The notes under the pieces: generated by a model
What the model saw: the letters and a program-made list of their open reading frames with translations, nothing else
Told to the model about the DNA's origin: nothing
The model's database searches: none
Made by a program: the position numbers and the translations under genes
Source of the DNA: Hymenobacter sediminis
Lineage (GTDB): Bacteria > Bacteroidota > Bacteroidia > Cytophagales > Hymenobacteraceae
NCBI RefSeq assembly: GCF_003231285.1
Contig: NZ_QKNS01000002.1
Location: 248,001-312,000, forward strand
Direction: 5' to 3'
DNA length: 64,000 bases
Part shown: piece after piece, positions 46,860-56,502 of the stretch
Position numbering within the stretch: the first letter of the stretch is position 1
Layout of the letters: the number at the start of each line of letters is the position of its first letter

Positions 46860-47825
46860 CTACCAGCCAGGTTTGCCTTTCGGCTGCGGTTGGGTAGATT
46901 TTCGGGGTAGCTGCTGCAGGTATTGCTGTTCAGCGGCGTGCAGGGCCTCCAGAATCTGCCGAGCCTGCCCCTGGCTCAGATTCAACTGTTGCAAGCGGGC
47001 CCGCTGCGTCTGGATGTTGGCCTCAGCATTTGTAGCCGCCTCCGTGCCGCCACGGCTGCTGGAGCCCGCCGGAGCTTCGGGGCCAGTTTCGGCGTTGCTT
47101 AGGCCGCGTACCGAGCCGGGTTCCGTTCCCTGCGCCATGCTCCGCTGCTGCCCCGAGCCCGGCCGCAAACCGCCCGCCGCCGAGTTGCCCGTATTAGCTG
47201 ACGGCTGATTTGCATCTGGCCGGCCCGCCATATCTGGCCGCGACTGGGGGGTAGCGCTTGGGTCCTGGGGTTGGCTAGGGTCAGCTACTTCCCCCGGCCC
47301 GTCAGTGCCGGACCGCGACTGAGAATTGTTGGATTTCGGAGTTGGCCCTCCATCCGTGCCGGGCGGCGGGGGAGGAGGTGGGGCGGCTGCCCGTCGGCCC
47401 AGAAAGTTGCGCAGCACCTCGTAGTTATAGCGGGCCATTGGGTTGCGGGCGTTAGCTACCAAGGCTTGGCGCAGCAACCCAATGGCCTGTACATAGTCGC
47501 CCTGTCCAGTGGCCAGCGCAGCTAGTTGCTGCAGGGCCACGCTCCGGATAGCAGGCTCTTTACTGGTAACCAAGCGGCTGTAGTACTGGCGGGCCTCAGC
47601 ACCCTTGCCGGCGCGTGCCGTGGCATGAGCTAGGTTAAGCCACACGGCTTCATCCTGCGAGCCCAGGTCCACGGCGGCTCTTTTATAAGCTGCTGCCGCT
47701 ACCCCGTATTCCCGCCGCGCATACGCCTCCTCACCTACCCGAATAGCCTCATTCCGGTCGTGAATGCGTGTGAGCCCACCCCAGGTGCTAAGCAAAAGAA
47801 GTGAACCAAGAAGCAGGTTTTTCAT
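46860..47825 (-). CDS. TPR protein, BatC-like
   Basis: 321 residues. A signal or anchor segment (1-18) is followed by TPR helices (about 25-135), then a long disordered tail with a run of seven prolines and many Ser, Gly and Gln, ending in a short helix. The start overlaps the end of the VWA gene by 4 bp (ATGA type), a sign of translational coupling. In Bat operons this protein follows BatB. Confidence 0.7.
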   Translation of the reverse strand: MKNLLLGSLLLLSTWGGLTRIHDRNEAIRVGEEAYARREYGVAAAAYKRAAVDLGSQDEAVWLNLAHATARAGKGAEARQYYSRLVTSKEPAIRSVALQQLAALATGQGDYVQAIGLLRQALVANARNPMARYNYEVLRNFLGRRAAAPPPPPPPGTDGGPTPKSNNSQSRSGTDGPGEVADPSQPQDPSATPQSRPDMAGRPDANQPSANTGNSAAGGLRPGSGQQRSMAQGTEPGSVRGLSNAETGPEAPAGSSSRGGTEAATNAEANIQTQRARLQQLNLSQGQARQILEALHAAEQQYLQQLPRKSTQPQPKGKPGW

Positions 47826-48805
47826 GGCCGGATCACCTTTACAGTAATAACTACATCCAGCAGCATCAGCACCAGCGCCAGCACTAGGGGGTAACGATAC
47901 CGGTTGTCGGCCACCGATACGGTTCGCACTTGTTCGGCTTGGCCTTCCAACCGGTTCAGGGCGTTCAGCAGCAACGGAAACTCGTTACGCTGGTCCGTAA
48001 GTTCAAAATACTGGCCGCCGGTTTGCTCCGCCAAGCGGCGCAATGGAGCTGGAGCTAAACGGGTTACCACCTCGCGGCCCCGGTCGTCGCGCACGTAGCC
48101 CCGACCTCCCGACTGCGGAATGCGGCTGCCTTCGGTGGTTCCTACCCCAATGGGGAAGACCCGGGTGCTGGAGCGAGCCAGGACCCGTACGGTTGCTTCC
48201 AGTTTTTCACCGAAATCTTCGCCGTCAGTAACTAGTACAATGGCAGTGGCCCGGGCTTGGGGGGTAGGCGCACCTGCCCGCGCGCTGTCGAGGCGCTGTA
48301 GAACCAGCTCCAGCGGTGGTGCCAGGTCGGTGCTGCCCGCAGGTACCAAGGATGTTTGTAGGGTGCTGAGGAATAGTTGTAGCGCGGCTTGGTCGTACGT
48401 TAAAGGACATTGTACATAGGCTTCCCCTGCGAATACAATCAATCCCAGCCGATCTGCCTGAAAGCGGCTGGTCAGGGCACTTAATTCCTGTTTGACTTTC
48501 TGCAGGCGCGAAGGCGCAATATCCGGGGCGTTCATCGAGCGGGAGAGGTCCACTAGTAACCACACATCCTTGCCCTCGGTCCGGACGGGGCGCTGGGTTA
48601 CGCCGTAAGCTGGCCCTAGCAAGGCAACTCCTAGCAGGGCCAGGTAAGCTGCCCTAAGCACCAGTTTCCAGCCCAAGCGCCAGCCCTTCTGGCCTAGCGG
48701 AGCCGCCAAACGTCGGGTACGCAGGACATAGCCCAGGTACAAAAGAAAAAAAAATATGGCCGCCAGCCCCTCAGGCCAGCCCAGCGGATATGCCCAATTC
48801 AGCAC
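47822..48805 (-). CDS. VWA-domain membrane protein, BatB-like
   Basis: 327 residues from a GTG at 48805. Two N-terminal transmembrane segments (about 10-28, 50-68) are followed by a von Willebrand factor A domain with an intact MIDAS motif DLSRS near residue 88 and a late TDGED; a third segment closes the protein (about 303-322). Family members belong to Bat (aerotolerance) operons with MoxR, BatA, BatC and BatD. Here only the BatC-like gene accompanies it, and tRNA genes lie upstream. Confidence 0.75.
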   Translation of the reverse strand: MLNWAYPLGWPEGLAAIFFFLLYLGYVLRTRRLAAPLGQKGWRLGWKLVLRAAYLALLGVALLGPAYGVTQRPVRTEGKDVWLLVDLSRSMNAPDIAPSRLQKVKQELSALTSRFQADRLGLIVFAGEAYVQCPLTYDQAALQLFLSTLQTSLVPAGSTDLAPPLELVLQRLDSARAGAPTPQARATAIVLVTDGEDFGEKLEATVRVLARSSTRVFPIGVGTTEGSRIPQSGGRGYVRDDRGREVVTRLAPAPLRRLAEQTGGQYFELTDQRNEFPLLLNALNRLEGQAEQVRTVSVADNRYRYPLVLALVLMLLDVVITVKVIRP

Positions 48806-48937
48806 GACGGTAACTCTCTATTTTTCAAAATGCAAGGCATGATATGTGCAACAACGCAGCGCCGGGAATAAGACCAAATACGCCACTTGCAAGGGTAATT
48901 GCGGTAGCAAGATGGAAGATATTTTTTTTGAAAAGGG

Positions 48938-48966
48938 TTTGTTTCTCCATTCTGCTTGTATATTTG
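48938..48966 (+). promoter_or_regulatory. Promoter of the tRNA-Ser gene
   Basis: TTTG (48938-48941), 17 bp, then TATATTTG (48959-48966). This is close to the Bacteroidota -33/-7 pair, with start expected near 48972, about 26 nt before the tRNA. Confidence 0.6.
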
Positions 48967-48997
48967 CACACCTTTCAGCCGGAAAGTATTGCCACCT

Positions 48998-49086
<89 letters not shown>

Positions 49087-49096
49087 ATTTAATAGT

Positions 49097-49166
49097 TATG
49101 AGTTAGAAATTGTGCGTGATGAGTTGAATCAGGCTCATGAAGCACATTTTTTAACTCATATTTTTT
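49097..49166 (+). terminator. Hairpin plus T-run between tRNA-Ser and tRNA-Pro
   Basis: About 24 base pairs from 49097-49123 with 49134-49160, then six T (49161-49166). The T-run touches the first base of tRNA-Pro. Confidence 0.75.
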
Positions 49167-49243
49167 CGGGGTGTAGCGTAGCCCGGTATCGCGCCTGCTT
49201 TGGGAGCAGGAGGCCGCAGGTTCGAATCCTGCCACCCCGACCA
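49167..49243 (+). tRNA. tRNA-Pro (anticodon TGG)
   Basis: Acceptor CGGGGTG (49167-49173) pairs with CACCCCG (49233-49239), with discriminator A49240 and encoded CCA to 49243. The anticodon loop CTTTGGG holds TGG, and the T arm GCAGGTTCGAATCCTGC is canonical. Confidence 0.93.
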
Positions 49244-49250
49244 CACAATA

Positions 49251-49290
49251 GCCGTCAGCCCGCCTCTGGGGCGGGCGGCTTTTGTTTTTT
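49251..49290 (+). terminator. Hairpin plus T-run between tRNA-Pro and tRNA-Arg
   Basis: GCCCGCC (49258-49264) pairs with GGCGGGC (49270-49276); TTTTGTTTTTT follows, ending at 49290, immediately before tRNA-Arg. Confidence 0.8.
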
Positions 49291-49364
49291 GACCCCGTAG
49301 CTCAGCTGGATAGAGCAGCTGCCTTCTAAGCAGCCGGTCATTGGTTCGAATCCAATCGGGGCCA
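49291..49364 (+). tRNA. tRNA-Arg (anticodon TCT)
   Basis: The anticodon loop CTTCTAA holds TCT, and the D arm (AGCTCAGCTGGATAGAGCA) and T arm (TTGGTTCGAATCCAA) are canonical. The acceptor GACCCCG (49291-49297) pairs with CGGGGCC (49357-49363) except for an A-C mismatch at the second pair. CCA is not encoded. Confidence 0.9.
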
Positions 49365-49375
49365 CCTTGATATTA

Positions 49376-49408
49376 AGCCACTTAGCTTAGCTGCTGAGTG
49401 GCTTTTTT
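49376..49408 (+). terminator. Terminator after tRNA-Arg
   Basis: AGCCACT (49376-49382) pairs with AGTGGCT (49397-49403), followed by six T. Confidence 0.8.
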
Positions 49409-49689
49409 GTTTGCTGCGCCTACAATGGTTTTCGCTTGCCGTCTGAGAAACAGGTAGGGCAGGGTCTCATTGTCTGGTCAGCATAGCAGACCCGCGCGGC
49501 ATTGTGAAAGCCATGGCGGAAAAGTAGCCTTGATTTTATCTGATTATCCAAGATGCCTCACAAGTGGTAAGATCCTGAAGGGTAATCATCTTTTGACCTA
49601 AGCAGGGGAGGACTTATAGGCAATCCGGTAGGGTAGAGTAATGCGTTTATGCCTTATACGCTGCAGCCTAAGCCTCAATACTCTCGCTT

Positions 49690-49809
49690 ATGCCTAAAAA
49701 TCCGCGCCACATAAAGCCGAATGAAATTTCTTCTGCTCAGCTGGGTTGGATACTCCTTGCGGCGGTAGCTCTGCTGCTTGCTTGCCTCGTGTTGATCTTT
49801 GGTATATAG
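49690..49809 (+). CDS. Possible 39-aa single-span membrane protein
   Basis: The ATG at 49690 opens 39 codons: a polar, basic start (MPKNPRHIKPNE), then a strongly hydrophobic stretch from about residue 20 to the end, rich in Leu, Ala and Val. This is one transmembrane helix with an N-terminus likely inside. I recognise no family and the ribosome site is weak. It is the only ORF-like signal between 49409 and 50300. Confidence 0.4.
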   Translation: MPKNPRHIKPNEISSAQLGWILLAAVALLLACLVLIFGI

Positions 49810-50309
49810 CGGGTTAGGCTTACCTGTTCTCATAAGGTGCTAGCAGGCTTGCACTTGGGTTTTTATAGCGGGTGGGGGTTTAGTACTTGGAAGAGTTTGG
49901 CAAAGCTGTTTCGCGGACGTGTTACCTTACATAAGGGAAAGGGCGTACGAAATAAGGCCTAGCACTAGCCGCTGCAACATTGGCCGTCTGCTTTTTCTCA
50001 CGCTGCTACCGAGCCATTTGCAGAGGAAATCCAGCGGCAGGCAGGGCTTATTCTGTTCAAACGATGCAGGAAAATGGAAGACCGTCAGATTCAGGAGTAG
50101 CCACTATTGCTTTCAGTGGTGGTCGAGCACAAATGAACAGTTTGTCTAGTAGGTCATTTTCAGCGCAAGCTCAACCGAGCTAAGTGTGCGGTAGCTTGAT
50201 ATAGAAGGGTGATTTGGTTGTAAAAAGGGTAGTAGGCACTTGGTTACTAATGCTGGGTAGAATGGGTGGTAAATCGGCCTTCTTGCTAGTAAAAACCGAA
50301 TTTTTTCGG
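49810..50309. other. Gap upstream of gyrB
   Basis: About 500 bp without a supported gene or strong hairpin. Open frames here are low in quality and lack start signals. Confidence 0.4.
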
Positions 50310-50317
50310 TATCTTTG
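50310..50317 (+). promoter_or_regulatory. -7 box for gyrB
   Basis: TATCTTTG matches TAnnTTTG and lies 36 bp before the gyrB ATG. No clear -33 element is seen at the right distance. Confidence 0.5.
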
Positions 50318-50340
50318 CCTACTTACGCACTAAGCGCTGA

Positions 50341-52341
<2,001 letters not shown>

Positions 52342-52351
52342 CTGAGTTTGG

Positions 52352-52377
52352 AAAGGCCCGCTGCAAAGCGGGCCTTT
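52352..52377 (+). terminator. Terminator of gyrB
   Basis: An 11-bp stem (52352-52362 with 52367-52377) with loop GCAA, ending in a run of T. Confidence 0.9.
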
Positions 52378-52493
52378 TTTATTGAGATGTAAAGAGCAGA
52401 TGATGTGCCGCTGACTGTCTCCTGGAATAATAACTAGGCCCAAAACGGAGGTGCAGCGTTAATCTGACGAATCTCCTTCCTACCCCTTATTCT

Positions 52494-52874
52494 ATGCGAA
52501 AACTTATTTCTTCCGGGGCGCCCTGGGAGCCTATCGTTGGGTATTCCCGCGCCGTGCGGGTTGGCAATGTGGTGGAAGTAGCCGGCACCACTGCTCAGGA
52601 TGGCGACACCATCACGGGCGACGATGCGTACACCCAAGCGAAGCGCGTACTGGCGAAGATTGAGGAGGCGCTGCAAGCGGCAGATGCTTCGCTGAGCCAC
52701 GTCGTACGGACCCGTATATTCCTGGTGAGCATAGACGATTGGGAGGCGGTAGGCAGGGCGCATGGGGAAGTTTTTGGGTCCATCCGGCCAGCTTCTACCT
52801 TGCTAGCGGTTAGTGCGCTTATCGACCCGCGGTTACTGGTGGAAATAGAAGCCACCGCTATTATTCCGCAGTAG
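52494..52874 (+). CDS. RidA/YjgF family protein
   Basis: 126 residues, the usual size. The strand [12 protein letters not shown], the helix with [17 protein letters not shown] and the C-terminal [20 protein letters not shown] carry the trimer and active-site blocks, including the conserved arginine. RidA enzymes hydrolyse reactive enamine/imine intermediates such as 2-aminoacrylate. Some subfamilies have other roles, and the variant here is not one I can place further. Confidence 0.87.
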   Translation: MRKLISSGAPWEPIVGYSRAVRVGNVVEVAGTTAQDGDTITGDDAYTQAKRVLAKIEEALQAADASLSHVVRTRIFLVSIDDWEAVGRAHGEVFGSIRPASTLLAVSALIDPRLLVEIEATAIIPQ

Positions 52875-52927
52875 CTATACTTCTACGGCCGTTTGCTCGT
52901 ATTTTGTCCGGCCTTTCTTTTCCTAGC

Positions 52928-55213
52928 ATGAAACTGTTCAAATCCGCCGACCTCATCCGCAAAAGCAAGTACATCAGCCGCGACCTGAGCTGGCTACGCT
53001 TTAATTACCGGGTGCTGGACCAGGCGCGCGATGCCAGCCGCTCCCTCTTTGACCGACTGCGCTTTATAGCCATTACCAGCAGCAACCTCGATGAGTTCTT
53101 CATGATTCGGGTGGGCTCGCTCTACAACTACATCGATTATGGTAAGGAGCGGGTTGACTACTCGGGTCTACGCGAGATGCCATTCCGGCGCAAGCTGCTG
53201 GATTTTGCGCACCGCTTCATCAACGATCAGTCGTTGACTTACCTCAACGAGCTGAAGCCCTTGTTCGAAAAGAACGGCTTCAATGTGCTCAAGATGGAGG
53301 AGCTTACCGAGCTGGAGCTGAAAAAGGCCGATGGTTACTTCAAGAATACCATCTTCCCGCTGCTCACGCCCATGGTCTACGATTCCTACCATGGCTTCCC
53401 GCTGATGATGAATCAGATGCTCATCTTCGGGGTAGTGACACGGGCTGGTAGCATCCTCGACGTGGAGCCTGATAAGGGACAGGAACGCCTGACCTTTGTG
53501 CAGATTCCGCAGAACCTTTCGCGCTTCTTTGAGCTCACGCGCAAGGACAAAGTGATGTTCGTGCCGATTGAGGAAATTGTGCGGGCCAACCTGCCCAAGC
53601 TGTTCCGCAACGTGGAAATAGTATCGGCTAACTTGTTCCGCATCACCCGCAACGGTGACTTTACCCTGGAGGAGTCCGATGATATTGACGTGGACTTTAT
53701 CAAAGAAATTCAGCTGGGGCTGAAGACCCGGAAGAAGGGTAGGGTAGTGCGCCTGGAAGTAGAGCCGAACGCCTCGGCTTTGCTGATGCAAGTGCTGCGC
53801 GAGCGGTGGAACATCGATAACGGCAACGTGTTCGTCATCAATTCCCTCATTGACCTCAAAGGGTTGCTCCAGATTCTGAAGCACCCAAACTTCCGGGGCA
53901 GAGGGTTCAAGCAGCCGGCTGCCGTAACGCCCCTGAGCCTGCCCGAAGGTGCCGAAGACAACCTCTTCGACTACTTGAAGCACCACGATGTGCTGCTGCA
54001 CCACCCCTACAACAACATTGAGCCGGTGGTGCGGCTACTAGAGCAAGCTGCCGAAGATCCACACGTACTGGGTATCAAGCAAACTATTTACCGCCTCGCT
54101 GACGATTCGCGCGTAACGGCAGCTCTGTTGAAAGCGGCCGAGAATGGTAAGCACGTGTCGGTACTGTTTGAGGTGAAGGCGCGCTTTGATGAGGAGCGCA
54201 ACATCCGGGAGGGCGCCAAGCTGGAAAAAGCGGGCTGCTTTGTCATTTATGGGGTGAGCAAGTACAAGACGCACACCAAAATGATGATGATTATCCGGAA
54301 GGAAGGGGAGAAGGTGACGCGCTACGTGCACATTGGCTCCGGCAACTACAACGAGCAGACCTCCCGCATTTATACCGACGTAAGCCTGCTGACAACCAAT
54401 GACGTGTACGGCCACGACGTGTCGGAATTCTTCAACGTAATTACCGGGCACTCCCAGCCTGATGACTACGAGTACCTCATCACGGCGCCCAAGGACATGC
54501 GTCAGCAGCTCATCTCCCTGATTCGGGAGGAGGTGCGCAACGCTAAAAAGGGTCTGCCCAGCGGTATTGTCATGAAGATGAACTCCTTGGAAGACAAGGA
54601 GATGATTGACGAATTCTACAAAGCAAGCAAAGCGGGTGTACCCATCCGGTTTATTGTGCGCGGCATTTGCTGCTTGCGGCCGGGTAGGGCAGGCCTCAGT
54701 GAGAACATTGAGGTTCGGAGCATTGTCGGCGACTACCTGGAGCACTCCCGCATGTTCTATTTCCATCAGGCGGGCCAACCCAAAGTATATGCTGGCTCTG
54801 CTGACTTGATGGTGCGCTCCTTCGACCGGCGGATTGAGGCCCTGTTCCTGATTGTGAACCCCCAACTCAAGCGCGAGGCCATCAACATTCTGTATTTCAA
54901 CCTGAAGGACAACCAGAATACTTACGTGATGCGCGAGGATGGTGCTTACATCCAGCGGCTGCCCGAGGCTGAAGAGCCGGCTTTTAACGTGCACAAAGAA
55001 TTCTATAATAAGAACTTCGGGCTGGTATCGGAAACACTGCTTTATGACGAGTGGCTGTCGTGTGCTACCATTCGGGCCAGTGCTACCTCTGATGCGGCCG
55101 AAAACCCGCCTTCAGTGCCGGTAGACGACGAGCCAAATGCTTCGGATGAAACGGCGGTAGCCGTGGACCTGGGCGCCGAGCCGGAGCCCGAACAAGAAGC
55201 CGCGTTGGAATAA
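52928..55213 (+). CDS. ppk1: Polyphosphate kinase 1
   Basis: 761 residues from the ATG at 52928. The N domain starts with ISRDLSWLRFNYRVLDQA, the family signature. The head domain is followed by two phospholipase D-like catalytic domains; YRLADDSRV and HIGSGNYNEQTSRIYTD carry catalytic elements, and an autophosphorylated histidine lies in YGVSKYKTHTKMMMI. It polymerises ATP gamma-phosphate into polyphosphate at the membrane. The acidic C-terminal extension of about 50 residues is unusual. It converges on an exopolyphosphatase gene. Confidence 0.95.
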   Translation: MKLFKSADLIRKSKYISRDLSWLRFNYRVLDQARDASRSLFDRLRFIAITSSNLDEFFMIRVGSLYNYIDYGKERVDYSGLREMPFRRKLLDFAHRFINDQSLTYLNELKPLFEKNGFNVLKMEELTELELKKADGYFKNTIFPLLTPMVYDSYHGFPLMMNQMLIFGVVTRAGSILDVEPDKGQERLTFVQIPQNLSRFFELTRKDKVMFVPIEEIVRANLPKLFRNVEIVSANLFRITRNGDFTLEESDDIDVDFIKEIQLGLKTRKKGRVVRLEVEPNASALLMQVLRERWNIDNGNVFVINSLIDLKGLLQILKHPNFRGRGFKQPAAVTPLSLPEGAEDNLFDYLKHHDVLLHHPYNNIEPVVRLLEQAAEDPHVLGIKQTIYRLADDSRVTAALLKAAENGKHVSVLFEVKARFDEERNIREGAKLEKAGCFVIYGVSKYKTHTKMMMIIRKEGEKVTRYVHIGSGNYNEQTSRIYTDVSLLTTNDVYGHDVSEFFNVITGHSQPDDYEYLITAPKDMRQQLISLIREEVRNAKKGLPSGIVMKMNSLEDKEMIDEFYKASKAGVPIRFIVRGICCLRPGRAGLSENIEVRSIVGDYLEHSRMFYFHQAGQPKVYAGSADLMVRSFDRRIEALFLIVNPQLKREAINILYFNLKDNQNTYVMREDGAYIQRLPEAEEPAFNVHKEFYNKNFGLVSETLLYDEWLSCATIRASATSDAAENPPSVPVDDEPNASDETAVAVDLGAEPEPEQEAALE

Positions 55214-55253
55214 ACCAGGTAGCTATCAGCGTAACTTACCGAGATAAAACAAC

Positions 55254-55287
55254 AAACCCTTACTTCCAAATCTGGAAGTAAGGGTTT
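55254..55287. terminator. Bidirectional terminator, ppk1 / exopolyphosphatase
   Basis: A perfect 15-bp stem (55254-55268 with 55273-55287) around loop AATC, with T-rich flanks on the plus side. Confidence 0.88.
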
Positions 55288-55374
55288 ATTGTTTTTTAGG
55301 GGGTAGGGAATCACTCAGAATGCGCGGCCCTGACACAAACGTGCAAGGCTACCTGCTCGCGACACACGAAGCAT

Positions 55375-56367
55375 CTACTCAATTTCTGAGGAGCGGCTTT
55401 GCACAGCAGTTTTTGGGCGGCCCGGTTTCAGGTCGCCGGCTGCACGAAACTCGTCGAAGTGCTCCTCAAACAAGGTCTGGAGCATACCATCTTTCAGCCC
55501 AATGTCCGGTACAATCATCTGGCTGACGTTGGCCCATTCCATAGCCGAAAGGTAGATGTGACCAGCGGGTACAATCACGTCGGCGCGGTCAGGATTGAGC
55601 AGGGCCACGTTTACCCGCTCGTCCATGTTCATAGAGGTGAGGTGGTCGAGGATGGTAGCAATGCGACGGCGCGTGACAGGCTTATCTACCGACGGCTGGG
55701 CCATGCTGTAGAGCTTGTTGATGTTGCCGCCCGTACCAATGGCGCGGGTTACGTGGTAGCGCCGTGCGTTTTCGGTTACCCATTCCTCCATGCGCTGCCA
55801 GGTTTCGCGCATGGCCTCGGTACTCAGACCGGCTTCTTCCTGCTGCATGCGCCGGATAGAGCCTACCTCAAACGACTGTGAGGCGACTTTACGCCGGTCG
55901 TGGTAGATGTTGAACTCGGTACTACCTCCACCCACGTCGATATGGATGTAGTGTTTTTTGTCTTCGAGCAGGTTTTCGATGACCCGGTTGATGTAGGCAG
56001 CTTCGGCCTGTCCATCAATTACCTGCACCGTCATGCCTAGCTCCTGTTGAATGCGCGCGGCTACGTCCTGGCCGTTTTGAGCCGTGCGCATGGCCGACGT
56101 GGCGCATATCAGGTAGTGATTGGGCGCTACATCGTGCACTTCCATCAGCAGGCGCAGGGCGTGCAGAAACTTGATAAACTTCTCTTGCTTCTTCTCTGAA
56201 ATGCGGCCGGTGGCAAACACATCTTCGCCGAGGCGGAGGGGGTAGCGCACGTACTCCACGCGCTTGAGTCGGTACCGGTCGCCGTAGTGTAGCACAGCCG
56301 AAATCTGGCACCGTACAGCGTTGGACCCGATGTCAATGGCAGCCAGTTTCAGGAGCGGATATTCCAT
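55375..56367 (-). CDS. Ppx/GppA-type exopolyphosphatase
   Basis: 330 residues from the ATG at 56367. It has an ASKHA fold: AAIDIGSNAVRCQI is phosphate loop 1, IDVGGGSTEF is phosphate loop 2 and GTGGNINKLY is the adenosine-type loop. It hydrolyses terminal phosphates from polyphosphate or the 5' phosphate of pppGpp. The convergent pairing with ppk1 favours polyphosphate. A -7 box lies at 56399-56406. Confidence 0.88.
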   Translation of the reverse strand: MEYPLLKLAAIDIGSNAVRCQISAVLHYGDRYRLKRVEYVRYPLRLGEDVFATGRISEKKQEKFIKFLHALRLLMEVHDVAPNHYLICATSAMRTAQNGQDVAARIQQELGMTVQVIDGQAEAAYINRVIENLLEDKKHYIHIDVGGGSTEFNIYHDRRKVASQSFEVGSIRRMQQEEAGLSTEAMRETWQRMEEWVTENARRYHVTRAIGTGGNINKLYSMAQPSVDKPVTRRRIATILDHLTSMNMDERVNVALLNPDRADVIVPAGHIYLSAMEWANVSQMIVPDIGLKDGMLQTLFEEHFDEFRAAGDLKPGRPKTAVQSRSSEIE

Positions 56368-56398
56368 GCAGAAGGGGTAAGACGGGAGAATATGAGGC

Positions 56399-56406
56399 AA
56401 ATATAG
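56399..56406 (-). promoter_or_regulatory. -7 box for the exopolyphosphatase gene
   Basis: On the minus strand this reads TATATTTG, which gives a leader of about 26 nt to the ATG at 56367. Confidence 0.45.
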
Positions 56407-56451
56407 CCGTTCAGGGCAGGTAGGGCTGTTATTTACGTGGCTCAGCAAAAG

Positions 56452-56485
56452 AAAGCACCCTGCTTCCGAAGAAACAGGGCGCTTT
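56452..56485 (-). terminator. Hairpin after the phosphoesterase-barrel gene
   Basis: AAAGCACCCTG (56452-56462) pairs with CAGGGCGCTTT (56475-56485) with one mismatch. On the minus strand a short T-rich run follows. Confidence 0.6.
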
Positions 56486-56502
56486 ATTCGGCCTGCAAGC
56501 GC

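Noticed and set aside
53168..54994. Two long minus-strand frames (278 and 318 codons) in ppk1
   Set aside because: Both are antisense to conserved PPK1 domains, and their histidine- and valine-rich translations match no family.
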